Shown here piece by piece: positions 31,113 to 42,900 of a stretch of 64,000 nucleotides of DNA. This DNA is from Anaspis maculata. Its lineage: Eukaryota; Arthropoda; Insecta; Coleoptera; Scraptiidae. Both the position numbers and the translations under genes were made by a program. Where the stretch lies: NCBI GenBank assembly GCA_949128115.1, contig OX421962.1, positions 9,766,262-9,830,261 on the forward strand, in the 5' to 3' direction. A model generated the notes under the pieces. That model ran no database searches, had not been told where the DNA came from, and worked only from the letters and a program-made list of their open reading frames with translations. The stretch's first letter is position 1; every line of letters begins with the position of its first letter.

Positions 31113-32697
31113 CAGGCGCCAGGGAGCAAAAATCAGCTCAATAAGGAAATAATTGTTTCCTGGCTGGAAACTAGCTTAAAACAATCTGTGTGGCTTAGGT
31201 TTTGACATACTAATTTCCCCCCTTCCGGAAATGTCGGCGTCATGTCGCCATCATCAACAAGAAGTGCACCAGCGTGGTTTTTGCCGAATATCTTGATTTT
31301 AGGCCATCTGACAGCAAAAGTTGTAAGAAGTCATTTTGAAACCAATGAAATTCTCTACGGAATAGTTTTAAAATGACCCTTCTGCGACCTATGGTTTTTG
31401 AGATAGAGCTTCTGGAAGCGAGAGGCATTGTCGTAAAAGCTCCATGGCCACTTGACTCGAAAAACTAAAATGTCGATGTGACAAAAAAAATTCAAAATGA
31501 GATTTCTCGAGAATCCTTCATGCTATAGTTGCGGTGATGGTCTTAAACTCCTCCTCTTGAATCGTTGATTACGAATATAGAAAATTCAAAAACGTCACAT
31601 TGTACATATACAGGGTGTACTGAGAGAATCAAATCAGATCAGAGAAATTTTACATATTTCTTCGATTTAGCCTATATGCGACACTCTAAGCACCTAACAC
31701 GAGTCCAATATCAATATGGATTTGCTCTATAAGCTTCACTTAATACACTAAATGAGTGGTCAGGTCACAGCTTAACTCTTAAATGTTTTGAAGGCCCTCT
31801 GAAATCATCAAAATATTAAAAATTTACAGTACCAAGGAATGTATATAACAGTATATCATATACCAAGGGACCAAAGTGAATTTTTAATTTGGGGATTTGG
31901 ACCCAAAGGGCCCTCGAGCAATAAACTTCACCCAAGGGATCAAAAATTCACTTTGGTTCCTTGATATATAATATACCTACTGTTACATACATTTCTTGCT
32001 TGTGTAAATTTTGATGATTTCAGAGGGCCTTCAAAACATTTTACAGGAAGGCTGTGAGCTGACCACTTCTTAAGTGTATCAAGTGAAGCTTACAGAGCAA
32101 TGCATATTGATATTGGACTCGTGATAAGTGCTTAGAGTTTCGCATAGGCTAAATCGAAGAAATATGTCAAATTTCTCTGTTCTTATTTGATTCTTGCAGT
32201 ACACCCTGTATATGTACAATGTGACGTTTTTGACTTTTCAATATTCGTAATCTACGGTTCAAGAGGAAGAGGTTGAGACCATCACCGCAACTATAGCATG
32301 AAGAATTCTCGAGTAATCTCATTTTGATTTTTTTTTTGTCACATCGACATTTTAGTTTTTCGAGTCAAGTGGTCATGGAACTTTCACCACAATGACTTTC
32401 GCTTCCAGAAGCTCTATCTCAAAGACCATAGGTCGCAGAAAATTGATTAAAAAACCAAACTGTAGGGAATTCCATAGGCTTCAAAATGACTTCCTACATC
32501 TTTTGCTGTCAGATGACCCAAAATTAAGATATTCGGCAAAAACCACGCTGGTGCACTTCTTGTTGATGATGGCGACATGACGCCGACATTTCCGAAAGGG
32601 GGGAAACTAGTATGTCAAAACCTAAGCTACACAGATCATTTTAAGATAGTTTCCAGCCAGGTAACAATTATTTCCTTATTGTTTTCTCTGGCGCCTG
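31113..32697. mobile_element. CAGGCGCC-ended palindrome, 1.6 kb, with another palindrome at its centre
   Basis: CAGGCGCCAGGGAGCAAAAA pairs with TTTTCTCTGGCGCCTG. The arms match along their length (for example ATGTCGGCGTCATGTCGCCA with TGGCGACATGACGCCGACAT). Removing 31611-32208 leaves arms of 496 and 487 bp meeting at TA inside a perfect local dyad (CATTGTACATA / TATGTACAATG). No coding frame of significance. Confidence 0.85.
31611..32208. mobile_element. CAGGGTGTACTG palindrome, 598 bp
   Basis: CAGGGTGTACTGAGAGAATCA pairs with TGATTCTTGCAGTACACCCTG. The arms pair along nearly the whole length, and TA flanks both sides. The centre is near 31915. Confidence 0.85.
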
Positions 32698-33010
32698 AGC
32701 TAAAATGCCTAATAACGGAGATATTGCCCTTCAAAGTTGAAAATAAATAGATTTTTCTGCATAACTTTTGAACCGTTCAACCGATTTGATTCAAGTTTGA
32801 ACCAAACGTTTACCGGAATCATCCTCTGTCGAACAATCATAACGCGTTCCATGAAAAAGTTTCAGGGGCGTAGATATTAGTGGGTGCCCCCTCTTACCCC
32901 CCCCCCCCTTTTTTTCATCCCCCAGCTATTTTTGGAAACTGTTCATTTTTTTAAATTCTACGTTCAATTTAGAGGAAGAAGTCATTAGAGGCTTCGTTCA
33001 AGAGATAGGT

Positions 33011-33129
33011 ATGCTGTATAAAAAACAGGAAGTCAATACATAGGTATTCATAATGGTTGACATTTTTCACTCAATTTTTTTTTTCAATAAATGTTTCACT
33101 CATCGGCTTTTTCTCATCATAGGAGTTTG
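33011..33129. other. Unassigned A/T-rich sequence
   Basis: Short spacer between the truncated palindrome and the SINE fragment; nothing recognisable. Confidence 0.4.
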
Positions 33130-33236
33130 CCCGTTTATTTATCAGGTTAATAAACTCAGAAAAGTGCAAATTTTGGACAGCACAACACCCAGACTTTTCA
33201 CTGGGAATCGAACCCGGGACTTCCGCGTCGCAGGCA
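33130..33236 (-). mobile_element. tRNA-derived SINE fragment
   Basis: On the minus strand GCGACGCGGAAGTCCCGGG leads into a B-box-like GGGTTCGATTCC (33204-33215). A body ending TTTATTAACCTGATAAATAAA follows. The 5' part with the A box is missing. The family differs from the 8844 SINE. Confidence 0.5.
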
Positions 33237-33772
33237 ATTTCGACGAAAACTGAAGGGCTCGAAAGATCAACCTTCTCCCTTCATAATTTCAGAATTGAAA
33301 GACATTCATATTTTTTTTACAATTCTCCAACGTTCTTCTCATTGGGGCAGCTCTAAAAAGTTCTTCTTTTATGTACGGCACCTCCGCCAATTGTACGGGT
33401 TTGTGATTTATCTTCGAGTTGAGGTTTCCAACGAATATTGCCACAATCTTCCATTGGTGTACATTCCATATAGAACACATCCAGACCATCCAGTTTTTCA
33501 GCTAATAAAATATATTCGGTTTCGGCTCGACACCTATTGAATATGACGATAATTGAGCATCTCCAAGTTTCGTCTTTTTGGAAGGAGCTGTTTCGTCATT
33601 GGCGAGGTCATTGGCTATGGCTGTATCTAAATGGAGTTCAGCAGAAGCTTCGTCATGAATCCTGCTAGCTTTTGAACAGCTCCTGCACCAATGGGGAACT
33701 ATAGTGGCCAGTGGCGCCGAATAGACCTTTTTTTGTGGCGCTCGCCATACCTCAAAATAGGGGGGGGGGTCT

Positions 33773-33874
33773 GGAGGGAGAGAAGGAAAAATGGAGAAGT
33801 AGAAGAGAAAAAGCAGAAGAAGGGAAGAGAAGAAGGGAGGAGAAGAAGGGAGAAAAAGAAAAAGAAGAGAGAAA
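33773..33874 (+). repeat. Purine tract of about 100 bp
   Basis: Almost uninterrupted A/G (GGGAAGAGAAGAAGGGAGG and similar), with only two T and one C. The pure purine/pyrimidine asymmetry could favour triplex or slipped structures. The Lys/Glu/Arg-rich open frames across it are artefacts of composition. Confidence 0.9.
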
Positions 33875-33912
33875 CCCAGCAAACGATTGGATATTAGGAC
33901 TATTGGGTACAT

Positions 33913-34302
33913 TCAGTGATGTAAAATATCCGGGTTTTTATATTTAAGGGTAAATACCCATGGTAAATACCCGGTATTCACCCAAAATCGGGTCTCTAAC
34001 AGGATGTCTATTTTCATCAATTGTTAATTACAATTGGAGAAACAACAACAAACAATTATGATTTTTTGCTCACAGCAGCAAAATAATAGTAAGTGCTTTG
34101 GAGGTTATGTTTATAAAGCCTTAGAACTTGGAAAAAAAAATCATTCAACCTTTAACCGTCAACACTGTCAACCAAGCTGTCAACAGTGTCAACTTTTCTG
34201 TCAAACTGGGTAGGGTGGGTAAATATCGCTCGGGAAAATACCGGGTAAATACCCGATTTATATTTACCTACCTACCCGGTAAATACCCGACTCACATCAC
34301 TG
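33913..34302. mobile_element. hAT-type MITE with perfect 8-bp TSD
   Basis: Ends CAGTGATGTAAAATATCCGGG and CCCGACTCACATCACTG, with GGTACATT duplicated at 33905-33912 and 34303-34310. The interior repeats GGTAAATACCC several times in both orientations. 390 bp, non-coding. Its ends resemble those of 21356-21821. Confidence 0.9.
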
Positions 34303-34310
34303 GGTACATT

Positions 34311-34767
34311 GAATCTGAACGACAGTTATTTACGATGTACCTAGGTAATAGGTAACGTATGATCAAAACCATTTTACCTCAAGAGTGCTTGAGTGCTATG
34401 ACTTTTTTTTGCCTTTTCGATTGTTGGTAGTATATCCTGCAATTTACTTCAGAGCAGGGATCACTTCAGAGTGACATCTGCATGTTATTTGAAAATCTTC
34501 AATGCATGTCGGTAAAGAATACGACCATCTCCGGTTCCCAATTTTGAGCCATTTCAAAAATAACTCACAATGAAAGCTTTCTATTCAATTTCAAACATTT
34601 TCAGATACCGACATTATGGCATTCAACAGTTTATTCAGTCATTATGGTCGCGATTATGGTCAACCTTTGATATACCGTGTGATCCAAACCATTCCGAATT
34701 GTAGTAGACTAGACTATGCCCTAACGAAAAGCAGTTTTGCATCCCAGAATTTGGCCATGTCACAATC
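34311..34767. other. No recognisable gene
   Basis: A 68-codon frame (34616-34822) runs into the following element and has no motif. Nothing else seen. Confidence 0.4.
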
Positions 34768-35194
34768 TAAGGATGTCCAGCTTCGAATCGATTCAATGGA
34801 AACGATGCATCTGGAAAGTTGAATCGATTCAACTGTGAACGATTATTTAGTGAATCGATTCAAACTAATGTGATTGTTGTTTCGATTATTACGCACGCGA
34901 CAACACTCGTTAATGCCGAAAAGCCGTTCAATTTTTTGGTCATTTGTGTCGACAATTCATGAAAAATCATTTATTATCGTCAGCATTATTATTATTCTGA
35001 ACTTTTTCTGCCAGGGCATCATCTTTCAACACCACAAACCAAAATAAGTTGCCCCGCCGAACTGAATGCACTAAGATCGGTTCTTTTCGATGCATCGATT
35101 CATTTCATGCGATTTTTCAATCGTATCAAACTATTGATTACGATTCGATTCGATTAGCACTAATCGATTCACCGACAACATTTGGACATCCTTA
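34768..35194. mobile_element. TAAGGATGTCCA-ended element rich in ATCGATTC
   Basis: TAAGGATGTCCA at the left is mirrored exactly by TGGACATCCTTA at the right. GAATCGATTC blocks recur through the 427-bp interior in both orientations. No clear target duplication. Superfamily undetermined. Confidence 0.6.
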
Positions 35195-36566
35195 AAATGG
35201 ACAAGGAAAATCTTACGATCTTATGATCCCACAAAAGACTTTCGATTTTTGTGCCTAGCTACATTGCGCTGCACTGCACACTACACACTATTCATATGGA
35301 ATGGCAGGTAAGTTGGTTTTATTGCTCTTGATAAAACTGAGGCCCAATTCAACAAGAGCGTCTCAATGAGACAAAGCTCTCCGACCACCGCAACATCGGA
35401 CGGTCGGACCGAAACTGCACAGACACCAGTTTCGCCCCTATTAAGGGCTGATCAGTACACGGGCATTCAGTTAAACCATCCGATGCTGTAGTAGCCAGAG
35501 ATCTCATGGTAATATACACCCAGGAAGACTCCTAATATGTGAGTCCTTCAATCGGCGCCATCTATCAAAGGCATTCCGCAGATGCTATATTTCAAGGCAT
35601 CAGGCATGCGAGGGAATTAACAGAATTCCAGGTGAAGCAACACCGTCGCCAAGAGCATCGATGGTAGGTGTACACATGTATACTCAAGCCGAGTAGAGCA
35701 ATGTTTAAAGACGCTATATGGTTCTAAGAGGCGCAATATTTATATATATTTGCGTGTTTGTTGTCTTTCAAGAGTGTCTTACCCGGTTTTACCCACAAAC
35801 TACACAGCAATATTTTCTGCCAGAGTTCCTTAACTTGAAATGCAGCCCATGTCATCTAGGTGGGTACTTAAAGGGGTATTTTCAAGAGTTTTCGAAAATT
35901 TCTAACTTTGAAAAGATCATGAAATCTATATGGACAATTTGGTCAGCGGCTTCCCTTTTTTTGCTTATTATTGTTAATATTATTATTATTATTATTATTC
36001 CGAAAAATTTCGCATACGGCGCTGGCTGCATAAGTGGATCTTAGGCCCCCCGGCCCGACTGTTGCGTGGCAATAGGGGGGGGGTCTGAAATTTTCTTCGC
36101 CATAGTAACTTTTTATAAGTTCGGCGCCACTGCCCTCCCATTCCCCCTCCTTTCGTAATATTGACATCTGTTTTGATGAAGTTATACTGTGAAGGTCTAC
36201 TGCATTGATAGACGTCACTTTTGAATCAGCTTGATAACCGACTTCAGTTTTTGCCCCTGGAAGGTAGGCAAATGCCAATTCTGACAGCTGCACGGCGGTT
36301 CCATCGTGGGTCCGCCTCGTAAATAGTAAAGGACAGTCTGTAGAGCGTATGTGCCAAATTTCATGCTTCTATCACAAAATGCAAGGTGGTTCTTACTAAC
36401 CGCCGCACTATATATCATCAGTGTCATTTTAAGCGTACATAACCTCAACTGTTCAATTGTCATTTCATTTTCATTTGGCAGCACTCAGCATATAACCAGC
36501 GGTTTGTGTCACTTCGTGAGTTGAAAAGTAGAAACGCCGACAAGCCAAAAATCACGGAAAAAAAAA
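35195..36566. other. Unassigned sequence with an (ATT)n tract
   Basis: (ATT)n occupies about 35966-35999. No gene is recognised. Sequence near 36060-36140 (gggggg..ttcggcgccactg) recalls the 33715-33770 stretch and may be the same unknown repeat. Confidence 0.4.
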
Positions 36567-36660
36567 TTGGTAGTGACGTGTTGTGTATCAGACTGTAACA
36601 GTTCCAAAGGACCATACCTTTGCAGTTTGCACCAGCTCTTTTTTATTCCCTCTCAGTGGG
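36567..36660 (+). pseudogene. THAP-like finger start, fragment
   Basis: Read from 36573 the sequence gives VTCCVSDCNSSKGPYLCSLH. The CCVSDC spacing is the usual start of a THAP finger. The expected ATG is replaced by ATTGG, one base out of frame, and the rest of the domain is not recognisable. Confidence 0.35.
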
Positions 36661-37206
36661 GCTCCTATCCGCCTCAGCTCTTCTTTGAGCACTTTCCACT
36701 TTCCGTACATTTGTTTGTATTTCTTTGAGGTTATGTACGTTGACTGTCAATATGGGTGCATGGAACACGTCGCCCTCTACAATCCGTTTTGCCTATAGTT
36801 CCCCATTGTACGGGTTCGTGGCTTACTCTCGAGTTCAAGTTTCCAGATTCCTGGCTCATCCCGAGTCGAAGTCTCCAGCGAATATCATAACAATCGTGGA
36901 ACCAGTGGGCCCAAAAAAAACACCAATGCATCCGAAGCCATGGCCGTGACCGAATATGGCCATGGCCTTTATGAATCCCGGCATTAACTAACTCCTCCGC
37001 CATATTGAGATCTCTTATTAATTAGACGTTTTCATGAAACTCGGGATCGGGATCACTCGTTTCAGTTTTTTTTTTCCGAGCAAGGTTTAGAAATGTGTAA
37101 GCGGTTGGAGAATTTCCTTCACATTCCTAGATTTAAAAGCCCTGAATTGGATTGATTGCCAACTAATAAGTATTTCGGAAAAATATTGGCGAATAATGAA
37201 TAGATA
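36661..37206. repeat. Diverged repeat shared with 33320-33480
   Basis: The segments 'attgtacgggttcgtg', 'ctcgagttcaagtttcca' and 'gcgaatat' recur in the same order at 33390-33445. The nature of the repeat is unknown. Confidence 0.45.
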
Positions 37207-38453
37207 CCGGGTGATCATTTGAAATCTATCCACCTGCAATAACTCTCGATTCCCAGTGAAAATGTCTTTGAGCAAAAATAGGTCGATTTTAATATCGAGG
37301 GGGACATCTAAAACATGCATTGGCAAATTTCTATCTTCAGCCCCCTCGCCCCCACCTACCCCAACTTTGAAATTTTGAACAACACCACCTATCAAATCAC
37401 ATCAAATTAAACAGAAATAAATTCTCTTTCTGAAAAACTCTTTATAAAAATTTTAACCCCATCCGGCCCATCCCCCTTCTTCCTAAAATTGTCTGAATGT
37501 CTAATTTAATATTCTTGAGTTCTTGACTTCTCAGTTCTCTCCAATGCAGTCAACGTCATCCTGCACAGCATCGAAAAAGAAAATTTTATGTGGAAAAAGT
37601 GCCACCCAAATTTACCCATCCGCTCCCCACACCTCACCTTAAAAATCTAAAATGATAATACATACCTACTTTGTGATACATCAAATTGAAAGAAACTGAA
37701 TTTTCTCCTGATTGTAAGTTAAAAAAAAATCTTTCCCTTCTAAAATACTCCAAATGTCCAATTTAATGGCGGAGGGGTTGAAAATTTCCAAAAAATGTTT
37801 GCAGAAAGAGAATTTATTTCCCTTTGATATGATGTATCACAAAGTATGTGGTGTTTTGTTAAATTTTGAAGTTGAGGTGGGGGCACGGCAGTGGCGTAAC
37901 TAGAAGTGTCCAATGGGGCAATGGGGGGGTCACGACTGAAAAATATGCGATAATACGAGCAAAGCGAACAAAAAAAAAACGCATTTGAACATTTTTTTGG
38001 AGATTCGACGGCTAATGGGGGAGGGGGTTTGACCCCGAAACCCCCCTCTAGTTACGCCACTGGGGATCCGTGGGTGGGGGAGAGCAAAGGGGTGAATTTG
38101 GGTAGCACTTTTTCCACCGAAAAGTCTCTTCTTCGGTGCTGTCTAAGACGACGCTGACTAAATTAAAGAGAATTGAGGGGTCCAGAATATAGAATGGGAG
38201 TAATGGGACACTCAGAATTTTTAGGGAAATATATTTTGAATTTGTTTTTCATTAAGGGAATTTAATTCTTTTCAATTTGATGTATCGCAAGGTAGGTAGT
38301 GCCATTTAAAATTTTAAAGTTGGGGTGAATGAGGGCGAGGGGGCTGTAAGCTCTAGATGTCCCCCTCGATACAAAATTTGACCTGTTTTTGCTCGAATGT
38401 TCACTAGGAATCGGGGGTTATTGCGGGTAGATAGTTTTCAAATGATCACCCGG
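37207..38453. mobile_element. CCGGGTGATCATTTGAAA palindrome, 1.25 kb
   Basis: CCGGGTGATCATTTGAAA mirrors TTTTCAAATGATCACCCGG; TA on both sides. Inner pairs include GAGGGGGACATCTAAAACAT with CTCTAGATGTCCCCCTC, and CCCCCTCGCCC with GGGCGAGGGGG. Non-coding. Truncated relative at 3927. Confidence 0.8.
37889..38062. mobile_element. CAGTGGCGTAACTAG MITE, 174 bp
   Basis: CAGTGGCGTAACTAGA is mirrored by TCTAGTTACGCCACTG. The 8-bp flanks GGGCACGG/GGGATCCG match at 5 of 8, compatible with an aged hAT-type duplication. It is nested off-centre in the 37207-38453 palindrome. Confidence 0.75.
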
Positions 38454-38617
38454 TATATTATTGATTCGACACTATATTGGATAATGTTTCAAGGTATGTT
38501 CACTCCTCGGTTCACTCCTCTGTGAATGATTCTCTTTTTCTCGTAAAAAAAAGGAAGCCACTTAGAAAATTTGATAAAGGATTTGATAATAGATAATTAT
38601 TATATTGGGTAATATAA

Positions 38618-38783
38618 AGGTGCGTTCAGTCAGCTTATTTAGCCGCAAGTTTTAATTTTAGTCGTAAGCGCAGCATCGCTTATTGGCTGATCTGAGGAGG
38701 CTGGTTCATGACAGCCAATGAGCATCGCTGCGCCTACGACTAAAACTAAAACTTGCGGCTAAATAAGCTGACTGAACGCACCT
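38618..38783. mobile_element. 166-bp PIF/Harbinger-type hairpin MITE, copy 3
   Basis: AGGTGCGTTCAGTCAGC...GCTGACTGAACGCACCT with TAA flanks on both sides (38615-38617, 38784-38786). Confidence 0.9.
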
Positions 38784-38801
38784 TAAATATATTGGGTAAT
38801 A

Positions 38802-38932
38802 CCGGGTGTTTATAAATGACTGTGATCGCGTCGCCTTTGGAATCCTCTTTCGATCACTACAATTGCGCCTGTTACTGCGTTTTTTGGCCTGACCCATGCC
38901 TGCCGCGATCACAGATTCTTATATACACCCCG
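38802..38932. mobile_element. 131-bp CCGGGTGTTTATA MITE
   Basis: CCGGGTGTTTATAAATGACTG and GTGATCGCG mirror CGCGATCAC and TTCTTATATACACCCCG; TA on both sides. Confidence 0.8.
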
Positions 38933-39410
38933 TATAATGGGTAATACCATTGTGTAATACATATAAATAGGTATATATATATATATCTTGATGAATGATG
39001 TATTTCGGGCTCATTTTTCTACGTCCATATATTACTTTGAGCTCAAAATTATATATTGGGCTCATGAGTCCAAAAACTGGACATATTTATATAGTATTTT
39101 GAGCTCGTCAGTAGTTACACCTCTGGCTTTTTAATAAAAACCAATTATTGTGCTCCGTTGCCACAAATACAACATACCACAGTCTGATATTTTGAAATCA
39201 GGCTAGTCGATCCTGAGTTTTTGTTCATCCTCATATTTGACCGGAATCGGGCTCTTATAGCTCTCTAACGCTCAAATCGCAAGTGCGCACTTGAGATAAG
39301 ACCATTGGTGACTGCACTGTACATGATTGTCAAGTACTTTGATAGTTATGATTTGTTAAGTAGGACCTGTAGTGGGTCTCTGATGCATGAAATAGTTTCG
39401 TACGGCCTAA
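38933..39410. other. No recognisable gene
   Basis: A/T-rich, including (TA)n at about 38970-38985 and 'tgagctc' motifs; nothing supported. Confidence 0.4.
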
Positions 39411-39575
39411 AGGTGCGTTCAGTCAGCTTATTCAGCCGCAATTTTAGTTTTAGCCGTAAGCGCTGCATCGCTTATTGGCTGTTCCGAGGAGGCTGGTTCA
39501 TAAGAGCCGATGGGCGTCGCTGCGCTTGCGACTAAAATTAAAACTTGCGGCTAAATAAGCTGACTGAACGCACCT
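39411..39575. mobile_element. 165-bp PIF/Harbinger-type hairpin MITE, copy 4
   Basis: Same ends, TAA flanks (39408-39410, 39576-39578). Confidence 0.9.
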
Positions 39576-39964
39576 TAAGTAAATAGTACTCTGATAGCAA
39601 TGTGACCGCAAACAGCTCATCTCCTGCTGCCTCTTACGCAACGCTCCCAATTAAACACTTTGAGTGCAAGGGAGACGGCACCATTTAACGGTAGATCTTT
39701 TCAACTGTTAATTGTGACTTCCGGTTATTTTGAATCTTCAGCCAAAACACTAGGCTGTCGCTGCTTATTATACCAGTTGAAGGGAGAAAGGAGAAACTGT
39801 AGACAATCGCTTAGTGCGGGAAGCCACGCCCTACGCAGACGCCTAACATTACAACCAATGTCAACTCTAGTCCTAGAACTTGCTCACATGCGCATGCGTC
39901 TGAATTATTTTGCACTTTTAACAGGAACTTTTTTTGAAATCTGATACTTATGTATCTAAAAGTC

Positions 39965-42900
39965 AATCATGACGTGAATCAAGCCCTTGAAAAAAGTTTG
40001 GGCGAAAAAAGTGGTATTTGTTGGGAGGCGTATGGCATTTTCGTACAAAATGATATGTTGAGAGCCCATTCTTGACTTTGGATAAGCATGTGAGCCCGAA
40101 ATACGTCTTGAACATTTTAAACGTGCTCGTGCATATTGTAGATTGGGCTCCCGAAGATTTTCGTAGAAAAAATCAGAAGTGGACAAAAAACGGCCTATAA
40201 ATTTGTAAAAATGGCACCGTGCACCGTGGGACCGGTTCGACCCAAAAACTGGAAATTATTCAAGAATGGATTTCTGAAGACATCCAAAACTTGAAATAAT
40301 ACCTATTCTGCACTATTTATTACCATGGGAACCTATCTTTTCTGGAATTTTTGCAGCTGTTCAAACCAAATCTAAGACGAATTTTGAAAAAAGAGACTAA
40401 ATAACTTTGGAATCACGTTTCATAAGATTGAGAGGTGTTTGAAAACAAAATATGACACTAAATGGCATTTTTCTACAAAATATTGTAGACAGCCCAATTC
40501 ACATTCTTTTTAAGTCCATGCGAGCCCGAAATACATCATGAATTCTTTCGTCGAGCCCGTGCATGACGTAAATTAGGCTCCCTAGAAAATTTTGAGCGAA
40601 AAATAAGTTGAAATTATCAGAATGACAACGTCACGAAAGTAGTATTTGTTGGTAGGCGTCTAACACAATAATAATTTACCAAAATGGCAGGTATGTGCAA
40701 AATATGTTGAGAGCCCATTCCTTATTTTGGATAAGCATGTGAGCTCCAAATACGTCTTGAATATTTCAATCGTACTCGTACATAATGTAGATTGGGCTCC
40801 CGAAGGTTCTTGTGAGAAAAGTCAGAAGTGGACAAAAACGGACTATATCATTGTAAAAATAGCACCGTGGGACCTGTCCAACTAAAAAACTTGGAATTAT
40901 TCAAGAATGGATTTCTGAAAACATCCAAAACTTGAAATAAAACTTATTCTGCACTTTAACACGATAACCTATCTTCTCTGAAATTTTTGCAGCTGTTCAA
41001 ACCAAATCTAGGATACATTTTTGAAAATGTGACTTAATAACTTGGGAATCACGTCCTAGAAGATTGAGAGGTGTTTGAAAACAAATATTTGTAAACAAAT
41101 GGCATTTTTTTACGAAATATTGTAGAGAGCCGAATTCACATTCTTGATGAATCCATGTGAGCCCGAAATACATTATGGATTCTTTCGTCGAGCCCGTGCA
41201 TGACGATTATCAGGCTCCCAAAAAAAATTTTGGGCGGAAAATAAGTTGAAAAAACTGGAATGACAACATCACGAAAGTAGTATTTTTATCGGTAGGTGTC
41301 TAACAGACTATTAATTTACAAAATGGCAGGTATGTGCAAAATATGTTGAGAGCCCATTCCTCATTTTGCATAAGCATGTGAGCCCGAAATACGTCTTGAA
41401 TATCTCAATCGTGCTCGTGCATAATGTAGATTGGGCTCCCGAAGGTTTTTGTAAAAAAAGTCGGAAGTGGACAAAAAACGGTATATATCATTATAAAAAA
41501 TAGCACCGTGGGACCTGTTCGACCCAAAAACTCGAAATCATTCAAAAATGGATAACTTGGGAACTTTATTCTCTAAGATTGAAAGACGTCTTAGAACATA
41601 CATAGGTAAACGCAAATGGCATTTCCCACAAAAATATTAAAAACATCACAAATTGAATTCTCGATGAGTCCATGTGAGTCCGAAATACATCATGAATTTT
41701 TACATCATGCCCATGCGTGACGTAAATCAGACTCCTGAGATTTTTTTGGCGAAAATGAGGTGGAAGAGCCTGTATGGCAACTTCAAGAATGTAGTAGGTA
41801 TTTGTTGGGAAAAATCTAACACAATCATAATTTACCAGAATGGCAGGTATGTGCAAAATATGTTGAGAGCCCATTCCTCATTTTGGATGAGCCTGTGAGC
41901 CCGAAATACGTCTTGTACACTTCAAGCGTGCTCGTGCATGATTTAGATTCGGCTGCCAAAGGTTTTCATGAAAAAAAGTCTTAAGAGAACAAAAACGGAC
42001 TATTTTGTTGGAAAAATAGCACCGTGAGACTTGTTTGAATCAGAAACATAAAATTATTCAAGAATGGATTTCTGAAAACATCAGAAACTTGAAATAAAAC
42101 CCATTCTGCACTTTACAACGGGAACCTATCTTTTTCAAATTTTTTGCAGTTGTTCAAACCAAATTCAGGACAAATTTTGAAAAATGTGACAGAATAACTT
42201 GGGACTCACGTTCTAGAAGATTGAGAGGTATTTGAAACCAAATATTTATGAACAAATGGCATTTTTCCACAAAATATTATAGAGAGCCCAATTCACATTC
42301 TCGGTAAGTCTTAGTGAGTCCAAAATACATCATGAATTTTTCTGTTGAGCCCGTGCATGGCGTTAATCAGGCTCCCGAAAAAATGTTGGCCGGAGAACAA
42401 GTTACAAAACCGGAATGACAACATCCCGAAAGTGGTATTCGAGGTGGTATTTGTTGGTAGGCCTCTAACACAATAATAATTTGCCAGAATGGCTGTTTTG
42501 TGCATATGTCGAAAGCCCATTCCATATTTTGGATAAGCATGTGAGCATGAAATACATCTTGAACACTTCAATCGTGCTCGTGTATAACGTAGATTGGGCT
42601 CCCAAAGGTTTCTGTGAAAAAAAGTCAAAAGTTGCCAGAAAAGCACTATATCATTGTAGAAATAGCACCGTGAGACCTGTTTGACACAAAAACTCAAAAT
42701 TATTCAAAAATGGATTTTTGAAAACATCCAAAACTTGAATAAACCCTGTTCTGCACTTTACAACGGGAAACCTATTCTTTCTACAATTTTTGCAGCTGTT
42801 CAAAACTAATCAATGATAAATTTTCAAACTGTGACGAAATAACTTGCTTATCACGTCATAGAAGATTGAGAGGTGTTTGAAAACAAATTATGTAAACAAA

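Larger units (their letters stand above)
31018..33010. mobile_element. Family B palindrome, copy 3, truncated and interrupted
   Basis: CAGGTTGTCCAGCTTAAACG start, then ATCGATAGAGAATCAAAAAT. The family resumes after the 31113-32697 insertion at AATGCCTAATAACGGAGATA and continues to AGAGGCTTCGTTCAAGAGAT, where it stops. The right arm is missing. Confidence 0.7.

Noticed and set aside
33691..33947. Glu/Lys/Arg-rich frames resembling charged coiled coils
   Set aside because: They result from the purine tract 33773-33874.
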